DNA from: Dicaeum eximium | Lineage: Eukaryota; Chordata; Aves; Passeriformes; Dicaeidae | Direction of reading: 5' to 3' | Length of the DNA: 64,000 nucleotides | Assembly: GCA_013396995.1 (NCBI GenBank) | Contig: VWZP01002847.1 | Span: forward strand, 124,001-188,000 | Shown here: positions 1 to 12,320 of the stretch, one piece after another | How the letters are laid out: each line of letters opens with the position of its first letter | How positions within the stretch are numbered: position 1 is the first letter of the stretch | The notes under the pieces: generated by a model | Database searches by the model: none | Told to the model about the DNA's origin: nothing | The model's input: the letters and a program-made list of their open reading frames with translations, nothing else | Made by a program: the position numbers and the translations under genes

Positions 1-2153
1 TGCATTTGTGGGGACTGTGCTTTTGGTGTTTGCTCTGCTGGGTCGGCAGGCAGAGGATTGCTCCTGCTGCTGATTGACAAGCCTGAATGGTCATGAACTG
101 TGAGTGAGCTAAAATGTTTGCTTGCAGCAGATCTGTGAACCTATGCCCAGGAAGAGAGATATATTCTGTTTTTTGCTATAGTGAATGGGAGTTTCTGTAA
201 ATGGTGTTTTAGCAGATGTCCAGTGTTGTGGCACTTGCTGTTCAGAGTTATTTCAGTGCTGATTCAGTACTATCAGGGTCCAAGTCTAGATTCTGAAAAT
301 GACATTAAAATGCTAAATGTATCTCTGACTACCACAAGAACCACTCTGACCCACGTTTTGTAACGTAATTAATGTACTCTTTGTGACAGCAACTGAGTCA
401 CGTACTTCCCACGTGGAACTTTGATCATTTTGGCAATTGTTAATACATCATAGGCAATCCCCACAAGTTAAAATGTCTTGCTTCATGTAGCATGTGCATG
501 CTGTTGAGTGCTTGGCATGTTTCTGCTGTGGGTTGTGCAGCCTGAGAGTGAACTTTCTGCCCAGGCAGGAGAGACATACGGGAGGTGGCACTGGGACAAG
601 TGAAGTGCCAGGAGAAGGACTAGAAACAGACAGACCTGCAGAAGAAACAGCCAGGAGGAGGAGTGCAGAGCAGCAAAGGCAGCTGGAGTAGCTGGGAGAT
701 TAGGTACAGAACAGTTCCCTATCCTAGAAGAGGAAGAGGTTGATGGAGACTTCTGAAAACTGCTTGGAGACAAAGCCTGCCTGGTGGGAGTCAAACTCTG
801 TAAGGGTACTGGAGGGCAAGCCAAGTTGTGGAGAAGCCTGATATCCGGAAGATGTGTAGGAATAGCTCAGGGATAGTCCTGTGGAACACAGTAAAACTGT
901 CTTTGGGACTGGAGAACAGATCTGAATGCCAAAGGAGGAAGAAAAATCCATTTCTTACGCAGTCAGTGGAAGACAAAATGAAGGCAGAGTGAGAGAACAG
1001 GAGTCCTACTTCAAGAAGGGTCTTACTGAGAGCAAGAGCTGTGCAGAGCATGTGGACAATGTTGCTTTCCATGCCCCACTCTTGGGAAGCACTGGCTGAA
1101 GATCAAAGGGACCTGGAGAGGTTGTAGCATGACAGGGACTGATGAGGAATCCTTGTGTGGAATAACAGGTCTGAAGATCCTGAAGGCAAATCTCTGCTGA
1201 AAAGGACTAACATGGTCCTACCTAAGAGTACTTGCAACCATCTTGAAAGGCAAAGGAGAGGTTTCACCAAACATTGTGTCTTCTGCCAAAGTTTGCCATT
1301 AGCCCTGCAAGCTGCGCTGCCTTCATGAGCTCATGAAGGACAGGAGAAGGATATTGTGTCCATAATGGCTCTGCTGTGTTTTGATGAAGCGTCGGATACT
1401 TGAGGGATGTCATTTTGCATGACACAATGACAGATCTGCTCTGCAGCAATTCCCCAGATAATTCCCAGAGAGCAGGCCGGGGCCTGTGGGACTTCAAGAG
1501 GTAACAAAGGGTCACTGTCACCTGCCTCCTTTCATTTCGCTTATGCTTTGAGGAGTGGCCCTGGTAACTGTTGACAGCTCAAGCAAAGGTTGCTCCAGCT
1601 GGTTCCTTGCCAGGCTGTTCAGCTGACATGAATGTGTGACCCACAGCAGTGCCCACAGGACTTATGGCTCCAAGTGCCAGGGGAAAGTGTCAGGTGAGGA
1701 ATCACACTAGGGCAGCACACCTGTCAAACCAAAATGCTGAGGGTGAGTCCAGGGAAGATAGAAATTCAATGTTGAGTGGAAATTCAATGTTAAGAGGAAG
1801 GACAGAAGCTCACCTGTTTTCATTTGCAGATTTTTTGTGAAAGAGGGGCCTTATGGTACATCTGAGTTTTGTTTAGCAAGCTGTGTTTAGTAAAAAAGCT
1901 ATGAAAGCTGCCACAGAGATGACAGGTAGTCCAAGTGCTTATAACAACACAAAATTGAAAATTTAAATATGGGGTTTTTTCCTGTTTGTGTCTCCTTATC
2001 AGTTTAAAGAATAATTCACTAAGCCCTAATTGTTCTCCTTCTAAAGAGAAACGTGACCTAAATTTTGGCTGTTGCAAGAAAAGTTAGTTACACCTTTAGA
2101 AGCAAAATAAAAAATAAAACCAAAAAATTCCAACACTACATATAGATAAAATC
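1..2153. other. Unique noncoding DNA, no gene recognised
   Basis: I see no recognisable exon, RNA gene or mobile element here. Positions about 560-1060 are purine-rich on the plus strand, which is why several antisense frames stay open; these frames overlap each other on both strands and look like chance. A small direct tandem duplication lies at 1761-1796, with two 18-bp units starting gaaattcaatgtt and differing at two positions. Confidence 0.6.
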
Positions 2154-2719
2154 TGTCACAGTTTAAGTACAGGTGGCAACCAAGCACCACACAGCCACTG
2201 GCTCATTCTCCCCACAGTGGGCATGGGGAAGGGAATCGAAAGAGTGAAAGTAAGAAAACTCCTGGGTTGAGATAAAGACAGAAGTTTAATAGGGAAAGCA
2301 AAAGCCACACACACAAGAAAAGCAAAAGGAGGAATTCATTCACCACTTCCCACTGTCAGGCAGGTGTTCAACCATCTCCAGGAAAGCAGGGATCTATCAC
2401 GTGTCATGGTTATTTGGGAAGAAAAACGCCACCACTTCGAATGTCCCATCTTCTCCCAGCTTTATGTGCTGAGCATGATGTTCTGTGGTATGGAATGCCA
2501 CTTTGGTAAGTTCAGATCAGATGTCCTGGCTCTCTTCCCTCCCAGCCTCTTGAGCACCTGCTCACTGGGAGGGCACAGGAAACTGAAATATCCTTGACTT
2601 AGAGCAAGCCCTACTTACTAACTGATAAGACATCAGTGTGTTATCAACATGATTCTTATAGCTGGTACAGCACTGTACCAGCTACCAAGAAAACCAACTC
2701 TATCCTAGCTGAAATAATG
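2154..2719 (-). mobile_element. Solo LTR of an avian endogenous retrovirus (minus strand)
   Basis: The region aligns along its whole length with the plus-strand LTR at 13851-14419 when reverse-complemented. Shared parts include the 3' end (about 2154-2230), the lysine-tRNA-free region around gaattcattcaccact (2331 onward), the block with gctgagcatgatg (2470) and the 5' end with accaactctatcctagctga (2694-2713). On the minus strand a TATA-like box lies at 2459-2468 and a poly(A)-signal-like attaaact at about 2284-2292. I recognise this as an LTR common in bird genomes, probably ERVL-like, but will not assign a family name. No gag, pol or env sequence adjoins it, so it is a solo LTR left by LTR-LTR recombination. 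The terminal TG/CA is eroded and no target-site duplication is clear, so it is old. Confidence 0.8.
2659..2684. repeat. Perfect 26-bp hairpin inside the LTR
   Basis: The sequence tagctggtaca is followed by a 4-nt loop (gcac) and its exact reverse complement, giving an 11-bp stem. It lies near the 5' end of the minus-strand LTR. The other LTR copy at 13851 has no such stem at the equivalent place, so this looks like a lineage-specific change rather than a family feature. Confidence 0.85.
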
Positions 2720-5529
2720 TCTAAATGTTTCTTAAGGTGCAATGATGTTCATGTAATGTGTTCAAATGTTCAGTAATGATGTTCAAACCCCACCAAGACT
2801 CATTTTGTAGGGGGAACCAAGTATTACTTGTTAAGTGCCCCCAGGAAAATATTCTTTGTCCACAGAAGAACTGGGTCTTTCTTCTGAGATGCAGGGATGT
2901 GGCAATTTTCAAGTGAACCATGCATTTCTTTTTCCTGTCTGTTTTTCATACCACTTCTGATATCCCAGAGATAGTGTTAACACTTCCCAGTTCAATGTTC
3001 CTATGAATTTAAATAGCACACAGCTGACCCTTATCTTCTAGCTCATTAATAAAATGCTAGAAGATACCTGACCTACAATCTAGTTCTTTTGAGAAATATT
3101 ACTGCTTGACTTAATTCACTGCTGTTCAACACTGCCCTTTGTATGCTAAATCCCTTCATGCTGCTGAAATTTATGCAACAGCATTGACAGCTAAGATGAT
3201 CTGAGTTAACACTCTTGGGTAAGACTGTTACAGTTTTTACTATCAAAATCAGGAAGAAGCTTCAGCACTGAAGTCCACCCATAGAAAAAATACCTGAGAA
3301 CGGATGCAGCAGCCCTGCAGCTGTTACTGGGTTAGCTATTTGTGTTGAACTATAGGGTCTTACACAGTAAGTTATAGCTAACTGTTAGCCAAAGAGTGAT
3401 CAGCATTATTGTTTCTTTAAAATTCCTGAATGTTTGGAAGTCACTAGAAAAAGTCTGTCTGACTTCTGTGAGCTTGGGGTTGGGTTCTTTGTGGTTCAAG
3501 CTTCTCACACTGTGTTTGCACTATTAGTGGTTGTGGTGGTCTGGGATTGTTTCCCAGTGAGGCCCTAATTCCCCAAATCCCATGTAAATAATCAATACAA
3601 GCCCGTTAGTGTTCACGTATCTTTTGCCAGCTTATTACAGAACCTCCTAGCCCCATCTGGATGGTGGAAATGATGTTGGATCTTTTTTACTCCATTGCAT
3701 CCCCATGGAGCTTCTGAGAAGTAGATGATGCATAACTCGATCCACATTCCTCCTCTGAGCCCCTGTCAAGTGTGGTTATTGGCTAGCTTCTTCTACAAAG
3801 GCACCAAGAAAAGCTGTTATCCAGCTTTGTTCTGGAAGGACTTTTGTCATCCATTTGTTTACAGTTGCCAGTCTGTTTTTAACTTGGCAGCCCCAAATCA
3901 GTCTGGAGCCACAGAAATACTGCTGGTGATTTTTGGCTTGAGGTAGGTGTAGATGCACTGTGCAACGTGCCACCAGTCAGCAGTCACATTGGCATCTTTA
4001 CCAGTGCAGAGAAGGACAGATATCAGCCTATGAGACTCAATTTAGATATTCAGGGGAAAGAAAGGCAGGAAATGATGAATATTTGCTTCTAATTTGAAAA
4101 CTGATGTAGAGAAGCACAGATGTAGTAAATTAATCAGAAACCCAGGGATGAACACTGCTTAATATTCACTCCATTGTCCTCAGGACCTAACTACATGCCC
4201 TCTGAAGCTGGAGTCTGAAGAGCTTTTGTGGGAGCAGTTTCTGAAGAAGGGTGGCATGCCAGGACAGAACAGGGCTTCAAAGTAGAATGGCACTGGATGA
4301 AAGAAGCTCCCCTCTATTCTCTCAGAGCTTGTGTAGCTGTGGCTTGCTAAATGAAGCCATTATATAATAGATTTGATCTCCAGCCCCCTGGAAGGCCATG
4401 AAACTGTCTGGTGCCAGGTGACCAGTAATGTCTCTAGCTAAGTGACCCTGTGGTTCTGTCCTAGCCCTGAGCCATAACCTCTCAGCTGGCCTGCTGCCCC
4501 AGCAGCTGTGTGGCACATGGTGGTCCCTGCTCATTTCCTCTCAGCTCTCCAGATAAGCAATTTTTGTCGTTGCCTTGCCCAGCAGTCAAGCACTGAGGAC
4601 ATTTGCCGCCTTTGTGTTATTTTTCCTAAGGTTTCTTGGATGTGATACAAGGACTGGGAAGGGGAGCAGAAGCCAGCTTTGTCCTTCACTTGGCCAGCAT
4701 GGGATGAGGTGATGTACCAGGGCTCTTTATCTGTTTGTCTTCAGCAGATGATTGAGGCTATGAGAAAGGACTGGATGAAAGTGTAGGGGATGACACAACC
4801 TTCTCTATTGAGCAGAGTAAGAGGAGAGAGACCTTTTTCACAAGTCCCTAGTATAGCCATGTCTCACACATTGCTTCCTGGGAGTAAGCAAAGTGGAGAG
4901 GTTGACTGGATTAGTAGGAAGCTTATTAGTTTGTGCTAGAGAATCTCTTGCTGCTACTTTTTGCCACTTTTACTTGTGTCAGCTGAAATATACCATCCCA
5001 GTCTTGTTTATTTCATGGTGCCCAGAGACTTAGAAACTCTGCTTCCCATTTAGGCATTATAAAGCTTTCATTATCATGGATCATCAAGTGTCCCAGATGT
5101 ACAGGACATTAGACAGCATCTCCTCCATGCATAACTATTTCCCATGCCACTCTGGCTTTTTTATACTTTTTTTTACTGTTGAGCCAAGAATTGTCACCAA
5201 AGGGCTTATGTTTATTTCTGTTGGAGCTAGAATTTCAAATGCTTTTTTTGACTTCTTTGTAATCTCAAAAAGGCAATTGTGCTTGCCTGCTGCCTCACCT
5301 GCATTATTACTATTAATAATAAATATGTGCCATTTAAACAGGGCCTTTTTACGTGCTAAGTGCTTCATAAACAATTTCAAAACCAGTGTTAAAAGTGTAT
5401 AAATGTTGCATCGCTGGGCACTTGAAAGCTGGGAAGTGCTAATGTGAACCTGGCTACCGTGGCTATGTGCTTTATGCATAATTATTATTTATTAATTCTT
5501 GGCTTATTCAAGTCCCCAAAAGTTCCTAT
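2720..5529. other. Unique noncoding DNA
   Basis: No gene is recognised. Around 5305-5420 an AT-rich stretch (attattactattaataata) is followed by gtgctaagtgcttcataaac, which recalls the core of ancient MIR/CORE-type SINEs, but the match is too short to call. Long frames exist there on both strands at once (5076-5402 plus, 5135-5479 minus), which argues against real coding. Confidence 0.5.
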
Positions 5530-5936
5530 TATAGGAAGAAGATTCCAATGAGCTGGAAATACACAGAGAGTTGAACCAGGGACATGTGGCCTAGGGAGAG
5601 TACAGGGGTACAGTTCAGATGTGTAGCGATGGGATCAGCAAAGCTGAGACACAAATGGAACAGAACTCGGCAAGGGATGTAAAGAATAACAAAAAGAAAC
5701 TACATATGTAAATGAGTCAGAAAAGAAAGGCCAAGGAGAGCGTACTTCCTGATAAATGAGAAGGGAGAACAGGTGACAAAGGATCTGGAGAAGGCAGAGG
5801 TACTCAATGAGTTCTGTGCCTCAGTCTTCACTGGCAGTCAGGCTTCCCACTTCTCCCAACTCCCTGAACCTCCAGGAGGGGGTTGGGGAAATTAAGTCCC
5901 TCCCAGTGTAAGCAAAGAGCAGGCTCAAGACCACCT

Positions 5937-6124
5937 GATGGAACTGAGTAGGCACAAGTCTGTGGGGTCTGACAACATACATCCCAGGGTCCTGAGGGAA
6001 CTGGCTGATACTGCCCCAAAACATTCTACACCGTGTTTGAAAAGTCACAGTGGTGAGGCGAGGCTCCCAGTGACTGGAAAAAGGGAAATGTCACTCTTAT
6101 TTTAGTAAGGGTAGAAGGGAAGAT
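5937..6124 (+). repeat. 188-bp exact duplicate, copy 1 (CR1 internal)
   Basis: This 188-bp stretch of the CR1, from gatggaactgagtagg to gtagaagggaagat, appears again at 6259-6446 with no difference I can find by eye. Copy 1 is in its correct place in CR1; it ends against the single n at 6125. Confidence 0.9.
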
Positions 6125-6258
6125 NGACTTTGATACAGTCACACATCATATCCTGATGTCCAAACTGGAGAGACATGGATGGACTGTTCATGGATAAGGA
6201 ATTGGCTGGATGGATGCAACCAGAGAGTTGTGCTCTCTGTCCAGGTGGAAGCTGGTGN

Positions 6259-6446
6259 GATGGAACTGAGTAGGCACAAGTCTGTGGGGTCTGACAACAT
6301 ACATCCCAGGGTCCTGAGGGAACTGGCTGATACTGCCCCAAAACATTCTACACCGTGTTTGAAAAGTCACAGTGGTGAGGCGAGGCTCCCAGTGACTGGA
6401 AAAAGGGAAATGTCACTCTTATTTTAGTAAGGGTAGAAGGGAAGAT
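6259..6446 (+). repeat. 188-bp exact duplicate, copy 2 (probable assembly artefact)
   Basis: This is an identical copy of 5937-6124, bounded on both sides by a single n (6258 and 6447). In CR1 this segment should not occur here: the flanking pieces 6126-6257 and 6448-6625 are adjacent in the element and even share the bases tggtg at their ends. Bounded by gap characters and unchanged in an otherwise decayed element, it is most simply the same reads placed twice. Confidence 0.85.
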
Positions 6447-6625
6447 NTGGTGATAAGTGATGTCCATCAGGGCTCTCTGCTGGAACCCATGCTCTTCACT
6501 ATCCTCATCAATGGCACAGACAGTGGGATTGAGTGCATCCCCAGCAGTTTGGAGATGACACAAAGCTGAGGAGTGCAGCTGACACAACACAAGGATAGGA
6601 TGCTATCCAGAGGGACCTGGACAAA

Positions 6626-7202
6626 NNNNNNNNNNNNNNNNNNNNNNNNNNNNNNNNNNNNNNNNNNNNNNNNNNNNNNNNNNNNNNNNNNNNNNNNNNN
6701 NNNNNNNNNNNNNNNNNNNNNNNNNNNNNNNNNNNNNNNNNNNNNNNNNNNNNNNNNNNNNNNNNNNNNNNNNNNNNNNNNNNNNNNNNNNNNNNNNNNN
6801 NNNNNNNNNNNNNNNNNNNNNNNNNNNNNNNNNNNNNNNNNNNNNNNNNNNNNNNNNNNNNNNNNNNNNNNNNNNNNNNNNNNNNNNNNNNNNNNNNNNN
6901 NNNNNNNNNNNNNNNNNNNNNNNNNNNNNNNNNNNNNNNNNNNNNNNNNNNNNNNNNNNNNNNNNNNNNNNNNNNNNNNNNNNNNNNNNNNNNNNNNNNN
7001 NNNNNNNNNNNNNNNNNNNNNNNNNNNNNNNNNNNNNNNNNNNNNNNNNNNNNNNNNNNNNNNNNNNNNNNNNNNNNNNNNNNNNNNNNNNNNNNNNNNN
7101 NNNNNNNNNNNNNNNNNNNNNNNNNNNNNNNNNNNNNNNNNNNNNNNNNNNNNNNNNNNNNNNNNNNNNNNNNNNNNNNNNNNNNNNNNNNNNNNNNNNN
7201 NN
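6626..7202. other. Assembly gap (577 N)
   Basis: The run of N sits inside the CR1. The sequence before it ends at gagggacctggacaaa and the sequence after it restarts with gggaagatccaggg, which belongs upstream in the element. Any frame crossing it is meaningless. Confidence 0.99.
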
Positions 7203-8115
7203 GGGAAGATCCAGGGAACTACAGACCAGTAAGCCTCATCTCCATGCCTGGAAAAATGATGGAGTGGATCCTCATGGAATGATGTCAACGCACATGCAAG
7301 ACTCGGGGGGTGATCTGAGACACCCAGCATAGCTCTCTTTACTAAGGGCAAATCATGCCTGACACTCTGGAGACCTTCAGTCATGCAGTGAGGGCAATCT
7401 TGTCTACAAACAAGACCAACAGATGTCACCTACCTAGACTTCTGTNATGTAAATACAGACTGGGAGATGGACTCACTGAGAGAAGTGAGAAGGACTTGGG
7501 GGTTCTTGTGGGTGAGAGGTTGGACAGGACTGGGCCATGTGTAGCCAGCAGGGCGAGGGAGGGGATTCTACTCTGCTCTGTTCTGGTATCATGAGATCCC
7601 ACCTGGGTATTGCATCCAGCTCTGGGGTTGTCAGCATAGGAAAAACATGGGCCTCTTGGAGCAGGTCCAGAGAAGGTCCCTGAAGACGATTAAAGGGATG
7701 GAGCATCTCTTCAATGAAGACAGGTGGAGAGAGTTGGGGTTGTTGCAGCCTGGAGAAGATCTGGGGAGGGTTGACCTCATTGTGGTCTTCCAGTATTTAA
7801 ATGGGGCTAAAAAAATAGACTAATTTTCATAATGTAGTGACAGGAAAAGGGGCAATGGCTTTAACTGGAAAGAGGACAGGTTTAAATCAGATGTTAGGAG
7901 GAAATTCTGTGCTGAGAGGGTGGTGAGACACAGCAACAGGTTGCCCAGAGAAGCTGTGGATGCCCCATCCCTCGCAGTGCTCAAGACCAGGTTGGATGGG
8001 GCCCAGGCCAGCTTGAGCTGGTGGATATAACAACCCTGCCCACGATAGGGGGTGGGAAATTATCCTTAAAGTCCCTGCCAACCCAAACCACTGTGCAATT
8101 CTATTGATTCTGTAA

Positions 8116-11100
8116 CTGTCTGATTAACAACTGGTTCCTCTTTTGAAAAGGAACAGGCCAGGCAAGGAATTGCAGGATAAGAGAGAATAGACCCAGGAAG
8201 TAGAGAAGTACACCAGGAACAGAAATGAAGTCTGTAGGTGAAGCTGAAAGCCCTACAAGATGCCTACTTTTTCTGTATCTGATCATGTTACTTTTTTCCA
8301 AATCAAGACAGGTACTTTCTGCAACATTTCCTTCCTATGATACAGAGCAATTCCATTGTTGTGAAAATGTTTTACCCAGCTGATGACACATTTTGTTTGA
8401 GTAGTGTTCCCTTGACCTTAACTGGACAGTGAGGTCTTCTGATTAGCTCACTGATTCCCTCATTAGCAGGGAAACTGCTGAATGCCCAAATTACAGAATT
8501 TGTTTTTAGGAGTCTGATCTTTCAGCAAAGAAAAAAGACAACCAAATTTTTATCTTTTTTTTTTTTCCTTGCCCTAAATAATGACTTCTAACTAGAGGGG
8601 ATGCAGTAGAGTAGGTATCCTGGACTAGTAACCTAGGACAGAGGAATTATTCTGGCTGCCTGGCTTCACTACCTTTCCCTCCACCTCCATTTTCCTCTCT
8701 TTATTCTCAGTAGTGCCTAAGCTGTAGTTGATGCACCCTGCTGTAGATAATATTGATTTGAGCTTAGGTTTGCAGTGTTTAGACACCTCTTGGAGAAAAG
8801 CTTTTGTGCATCTGCCACGGTGTACAGCAAGCAAGGACTTGCTCCAGCTAGCAAAACACAGTTTAAAATCTGTCCTCTGCTTGGCAGAGGCTGTGCAGTG
8901 AGCACAGCTTGTGTGTAGCTAGGTTTAATTATTTTTAACACTGTGTGTGAGGACAGCAATCTTATGCCAAGCCTGAGACAATCAACAGAGGTGCCAGTTG
9001 TACCCTCCACAAGGGCTCTGCAAGGCTGGTGACTTGGGGCTAGGTCACAGAAGCTGCATTTTCAGTGATGCTCAGGCTTTCCTCTGTCCTTCATGTGTTT
9101 GTCTTGTCATCAAGGAGGACAGAGTCAACTTGCAAGAAACAACAGCAGAGAAGATATCCAGGCCAGCTCACCCCATCTTCTTTCCCAGTGTCCTTTGGCA
9201 AAGGGAGTTCCCAAATTTCGTATCGAACAAAAGGCTTGCAAGCAGAGGGAGTTAATACACGACAGCTTTTCACCTTCAGTAGCAACACAGAATGTTGTTT
9301 TGTGGCAACCTTTCAGAGCTTTGGATTCTATTTTTAATGTGCTTATTTTTTTAACATTATATTAATATTTAATTATAATTAAATACGTTGCATGCTACAT
9401 TAGAAATAATTTAGTACATAGTTTATATATACATGAATATTTTAAACCAGGCTTTCTAGAAGAGAAAGATGATGAAATAATGTATGGGGATGTGCAGAAA
9501 AACTATAATAATTTTTCTGTTCCCTTTGAAAATTTTGAACTTGTCATCTGATTTCAGCAAACTTGGTAAAAGGACGGAGGTTGCAAAGAAGAATTGCTTT
9601 AAACTTAATAAAATGTTTCTCTCAGTTAGATGAAAGCAAGACACTCAAATCTGAGTCACTATGAGTAGAAAAAAATATTTTACACTCAGCCCTTGATTGG
9701 ACACTAGAAATCAAGAAAGTTATCATCCCTTCACCATCTTTTCCCAAATAGGGAACAAACTTGTTTATATTGGAAACCTCATGCCACACAAAGCACTGGT
9801 GTGGCATATCATGACTTGCTACTGGTGTGGCAACTGTGACAGAGTTGTTGATATGTTTATCTGCATGTGACGCTCTCCCCTACACTGTGCAAATTTGCTT
9901 AATTTCCCTTTATTATCATTACCCCCTACTATAATAGAGTTCATCAGTGTTATATTTCTGCATCACATCCCTTTTCAGCTCTTGTCATCCACACAATTAT
10001 TGAAAAATACAGACTAGTTTGAGAACAGCCAAATCTTCTCTTCTGTTCTCAACCCTGAAAGCAGCTATACCATTGCTCCTAAATGCAGGACTACAGATCA
10101 GTCTTTACTGCTCTATGTAGATAGTGTCTTGTCAGAAATACAGGACTCAGTTCTCAGAATTCTCAGAACTGGTGCTCCCTTTAAAATCAGATCTCTTTCA
10201 TATCATTACAGTGGGTAATGCAAACTTCTTTGGCTGCATGTATGTGTCTCCATCCAGACTTCCAGTGGGCACTGTAAGCAAGGAATGATTACTGTCCTTA
10301 GGTGGATATCTGAAAACTGGCTGTGTGATTTGGGCTCTAAAAATAGTAAGTTCTCTCCACAAGTGGAATGATGAATGACTGTGTCTGAATTAGGATACAG
10401 GTTAGGTCAGATGAACCCAATTCCATTTAAAACTATGTGAGTTGAATCAGGTTTTGATCTGTTCAGTGCTTCACCTGTGTATGAAACCCTAGGATGCTGG
10501 TCTATGTTTGCAGTTTTGCATTACAGTCTTTGAGCTTTGTCCTTACAAGTTTCTGATGTCCCAAGCTGATATGAGCCAGAGGGGACCTCAGGAGAGAGAG
10601 AAAACACTGATCTAACTCAAACAGCACCACAGCTGACCCAAACACTGGAGTAGGGCTTCCGAGACTTTGCCAAAGACTTCTGTGTATCTCCAGTTTCAGA
10701 TGAGCTTCTGCCACCCACCCCTATTTTGCCTTCCTGCTCTCTGGCTTGAAGACTGTGCAACACCAGCTGTGGGGGGACCCTGTTTATTGTTACTTAACAG
10801 TGAACCATCTCCTTTACAAAGTGGTTAATTTTAGGCAGCCAGTGTTCCTGTGTTTGTCTGTGTTATCTCAGTCACAGTCCTTTAGTTTCTGTGGTACATT
10901 CACCTATCAGAAAAACTGTTCCACTCAAATTTTCCACAGAAGCTTGAATATTTGTAGCTTTATTATAAATATCAAAAATGACAATACTATAGGAAACCTG
11001 AGTGAGGATGCCATGATGTCCTTTTGAACTTGGTGGTCTTAAGGCTGATGTCCAGCCTAAAAGATGCTATAACTCTACATTGTCTGGTTAGGAGACAGTG

Positions 11101-12272
11101 TCTCAAACTCAGTTCTCCATGATAAATAAGCTCAATGAACACCAGCCAGTTCAGTTCCCAGGCATTCATTTACAAAAAACCAAGGTGTACTCAGCTATTG
11201 GAAATAAAATACACTTGCATGTGTATTTTATATATATTTAGATAGATGAATACTTCTGGGGTCTTCTGGAAGGATATTCTATTTAAATTGTATTCATAAT
11301 AATTTATCAGATACTTAAATAATATTAAGCCACATTTTAATTGTTAATATGTAACCTTTATAAAGCATAATATTTTAACTATTTAAGTCAGTGCTTTAAA
11401 ACAACAACAGCCAGGCAAGGCCTGAAATCACCATTTCTTGACTAGGATGTGACTACTGAATTTTAGAAGGAGGTCAGAAGAAGGCTTGAAATCTGAGCAA
11501 GGCGGATTTGGCATTAGAGATGAGGCAGTCCTTCCTGATAAAAATAGATTTTCTGCAATGTTTCCAATTTAGTCTCTTGCTTTGTAATTTTTTACTGCCC
11601 AATGACAGCTCAAGACAGAGACCATTCACTCACATTTTGGACTGATCCTTTTTGTTTGGGAAACAATATGTGGTTGGTACAAGAATAAGAGAAGTGCTGT
11701 GTTGTGCTGTGCTCTCTGCAGAGCTCCCCTGCTGTTTTTCCCTCTCCATGTTACAGTTCAGGACTGCAGTAACAGAGTGGCTCTGCTCCTGCTTGGACAT
11801 GGAGCCCAATATTTCCAGGTGTGCCCTGACAGTCGCTGGGAAAGCTTTCATTTGTTCTGCAGTGAAAGTACCAATCACTTACAGAAGCTGTTCACAGTTA
11901 AGTTTTCTTTACTGAATGCTTGATTGCAAAGTTTCACTCTGGTGCTTCTGAGGGAGCATTGTAAAGTGTTTGTAGAACTTGCCAGTATTTGCCTTTGTGG
12001 GTGAATTGAATTAAACTCTCTCCTGCATGTCTCTGAGGCACAGGCACATCAGGATTGATCTGGGAGGAAATAGGGCTGCATTTGTTGATGGCAGCTAAGT
12101 TAATTGGTGGTGTGGTGCAGAGGAGTGCCAGGCTTCTCTCCTTGCTCTCTGAAAAGTCAAGGGAAATTAGTATCTGTCAGGAGATTTGTTTTTCTAAAGT
12201 GAGTAGTTTTTAGGTAAACTTCTACATACCAGAGACCCAAACCACACAATCCCTGGAGGCTGTTTTTTCAGT
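8116..12272. other. Unique noncoding DNA
   Basis: I see no gene or clear repeat apart from simple sequence. There is a T12 run at 8555-8566. Very AT-rich stretches lie at about 9340-9450 and 11200-11400. The 12-mer actggtgtggca occurs twice within 40 bp near 9797-9832. Several short open frames around 8990-9365 overlap in three frames and on both strands and are not credible genes. Confidence 0.55.
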
Positions 12273-12320
12273 GATCATGGAATCGCAGAATCATTAAGGT
12301 TGGAAAAGACCTCTATGCTC
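12273..12320 (-). mobile_element. Short CR1-type 3' end fragment
   Basis: The words atcatggaatcgcagaatcattaagg and ttggaaaagacctct match the inverted 3' terminus common to several avian CR1 subfamilies (atcatagaatcattaaggttggaaaagacc). Only about 48 bp are recognisable; beyond that the sequence is unique. An extremely 5'-truncated insertion is the likely origin. Confidence 0.6.

Larger units (their letters stand above)
5530..8115 (+). mobile_element. CR1 LINE fragment (reverse transcriptase to 3' end), scrambled in the assembly
   Basis: This is a 5'-truncated copy of the avian non-LTR retrotransposon CR1. I recognise the ORF2 body and 3' UTR: ggaactgagtaggcacaagt, tgactggaaaaaggg, the reverse-transcriptase segment reading YLDFC then FDTV, ggataaggaattggctggat, gagggacctggacaaa, and the tail ggtcccttccaac-like sequence ending attctattgattctg (8098-8112). 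The frame is broken by stops and indels, so it is dead. A roughly 50-bp internal deletion is visible near 7540. Segment order does not match CR1: the consensus order is 5530-6124, 7203-7445, 6126-6257, 6448-6625, 7447-8115. Single n characters stand at 6125, 6258, 6447 and 7446, exactly at the breaks. This indicates a local misassembly rather than genomic rearrangement. Start is approximate. Confidence 0.92.

Noticed and set aside
5076..5479. Opposing 108- and 114-codon frames
   Set aside because: Both strands are open over the same bases and neither shows a coding feature.
6467..7429. 320-residue minus-strand open frame
   Set aside because: Most of it is translated N bases of the assembly gap inside the CR1; it is not a gene.
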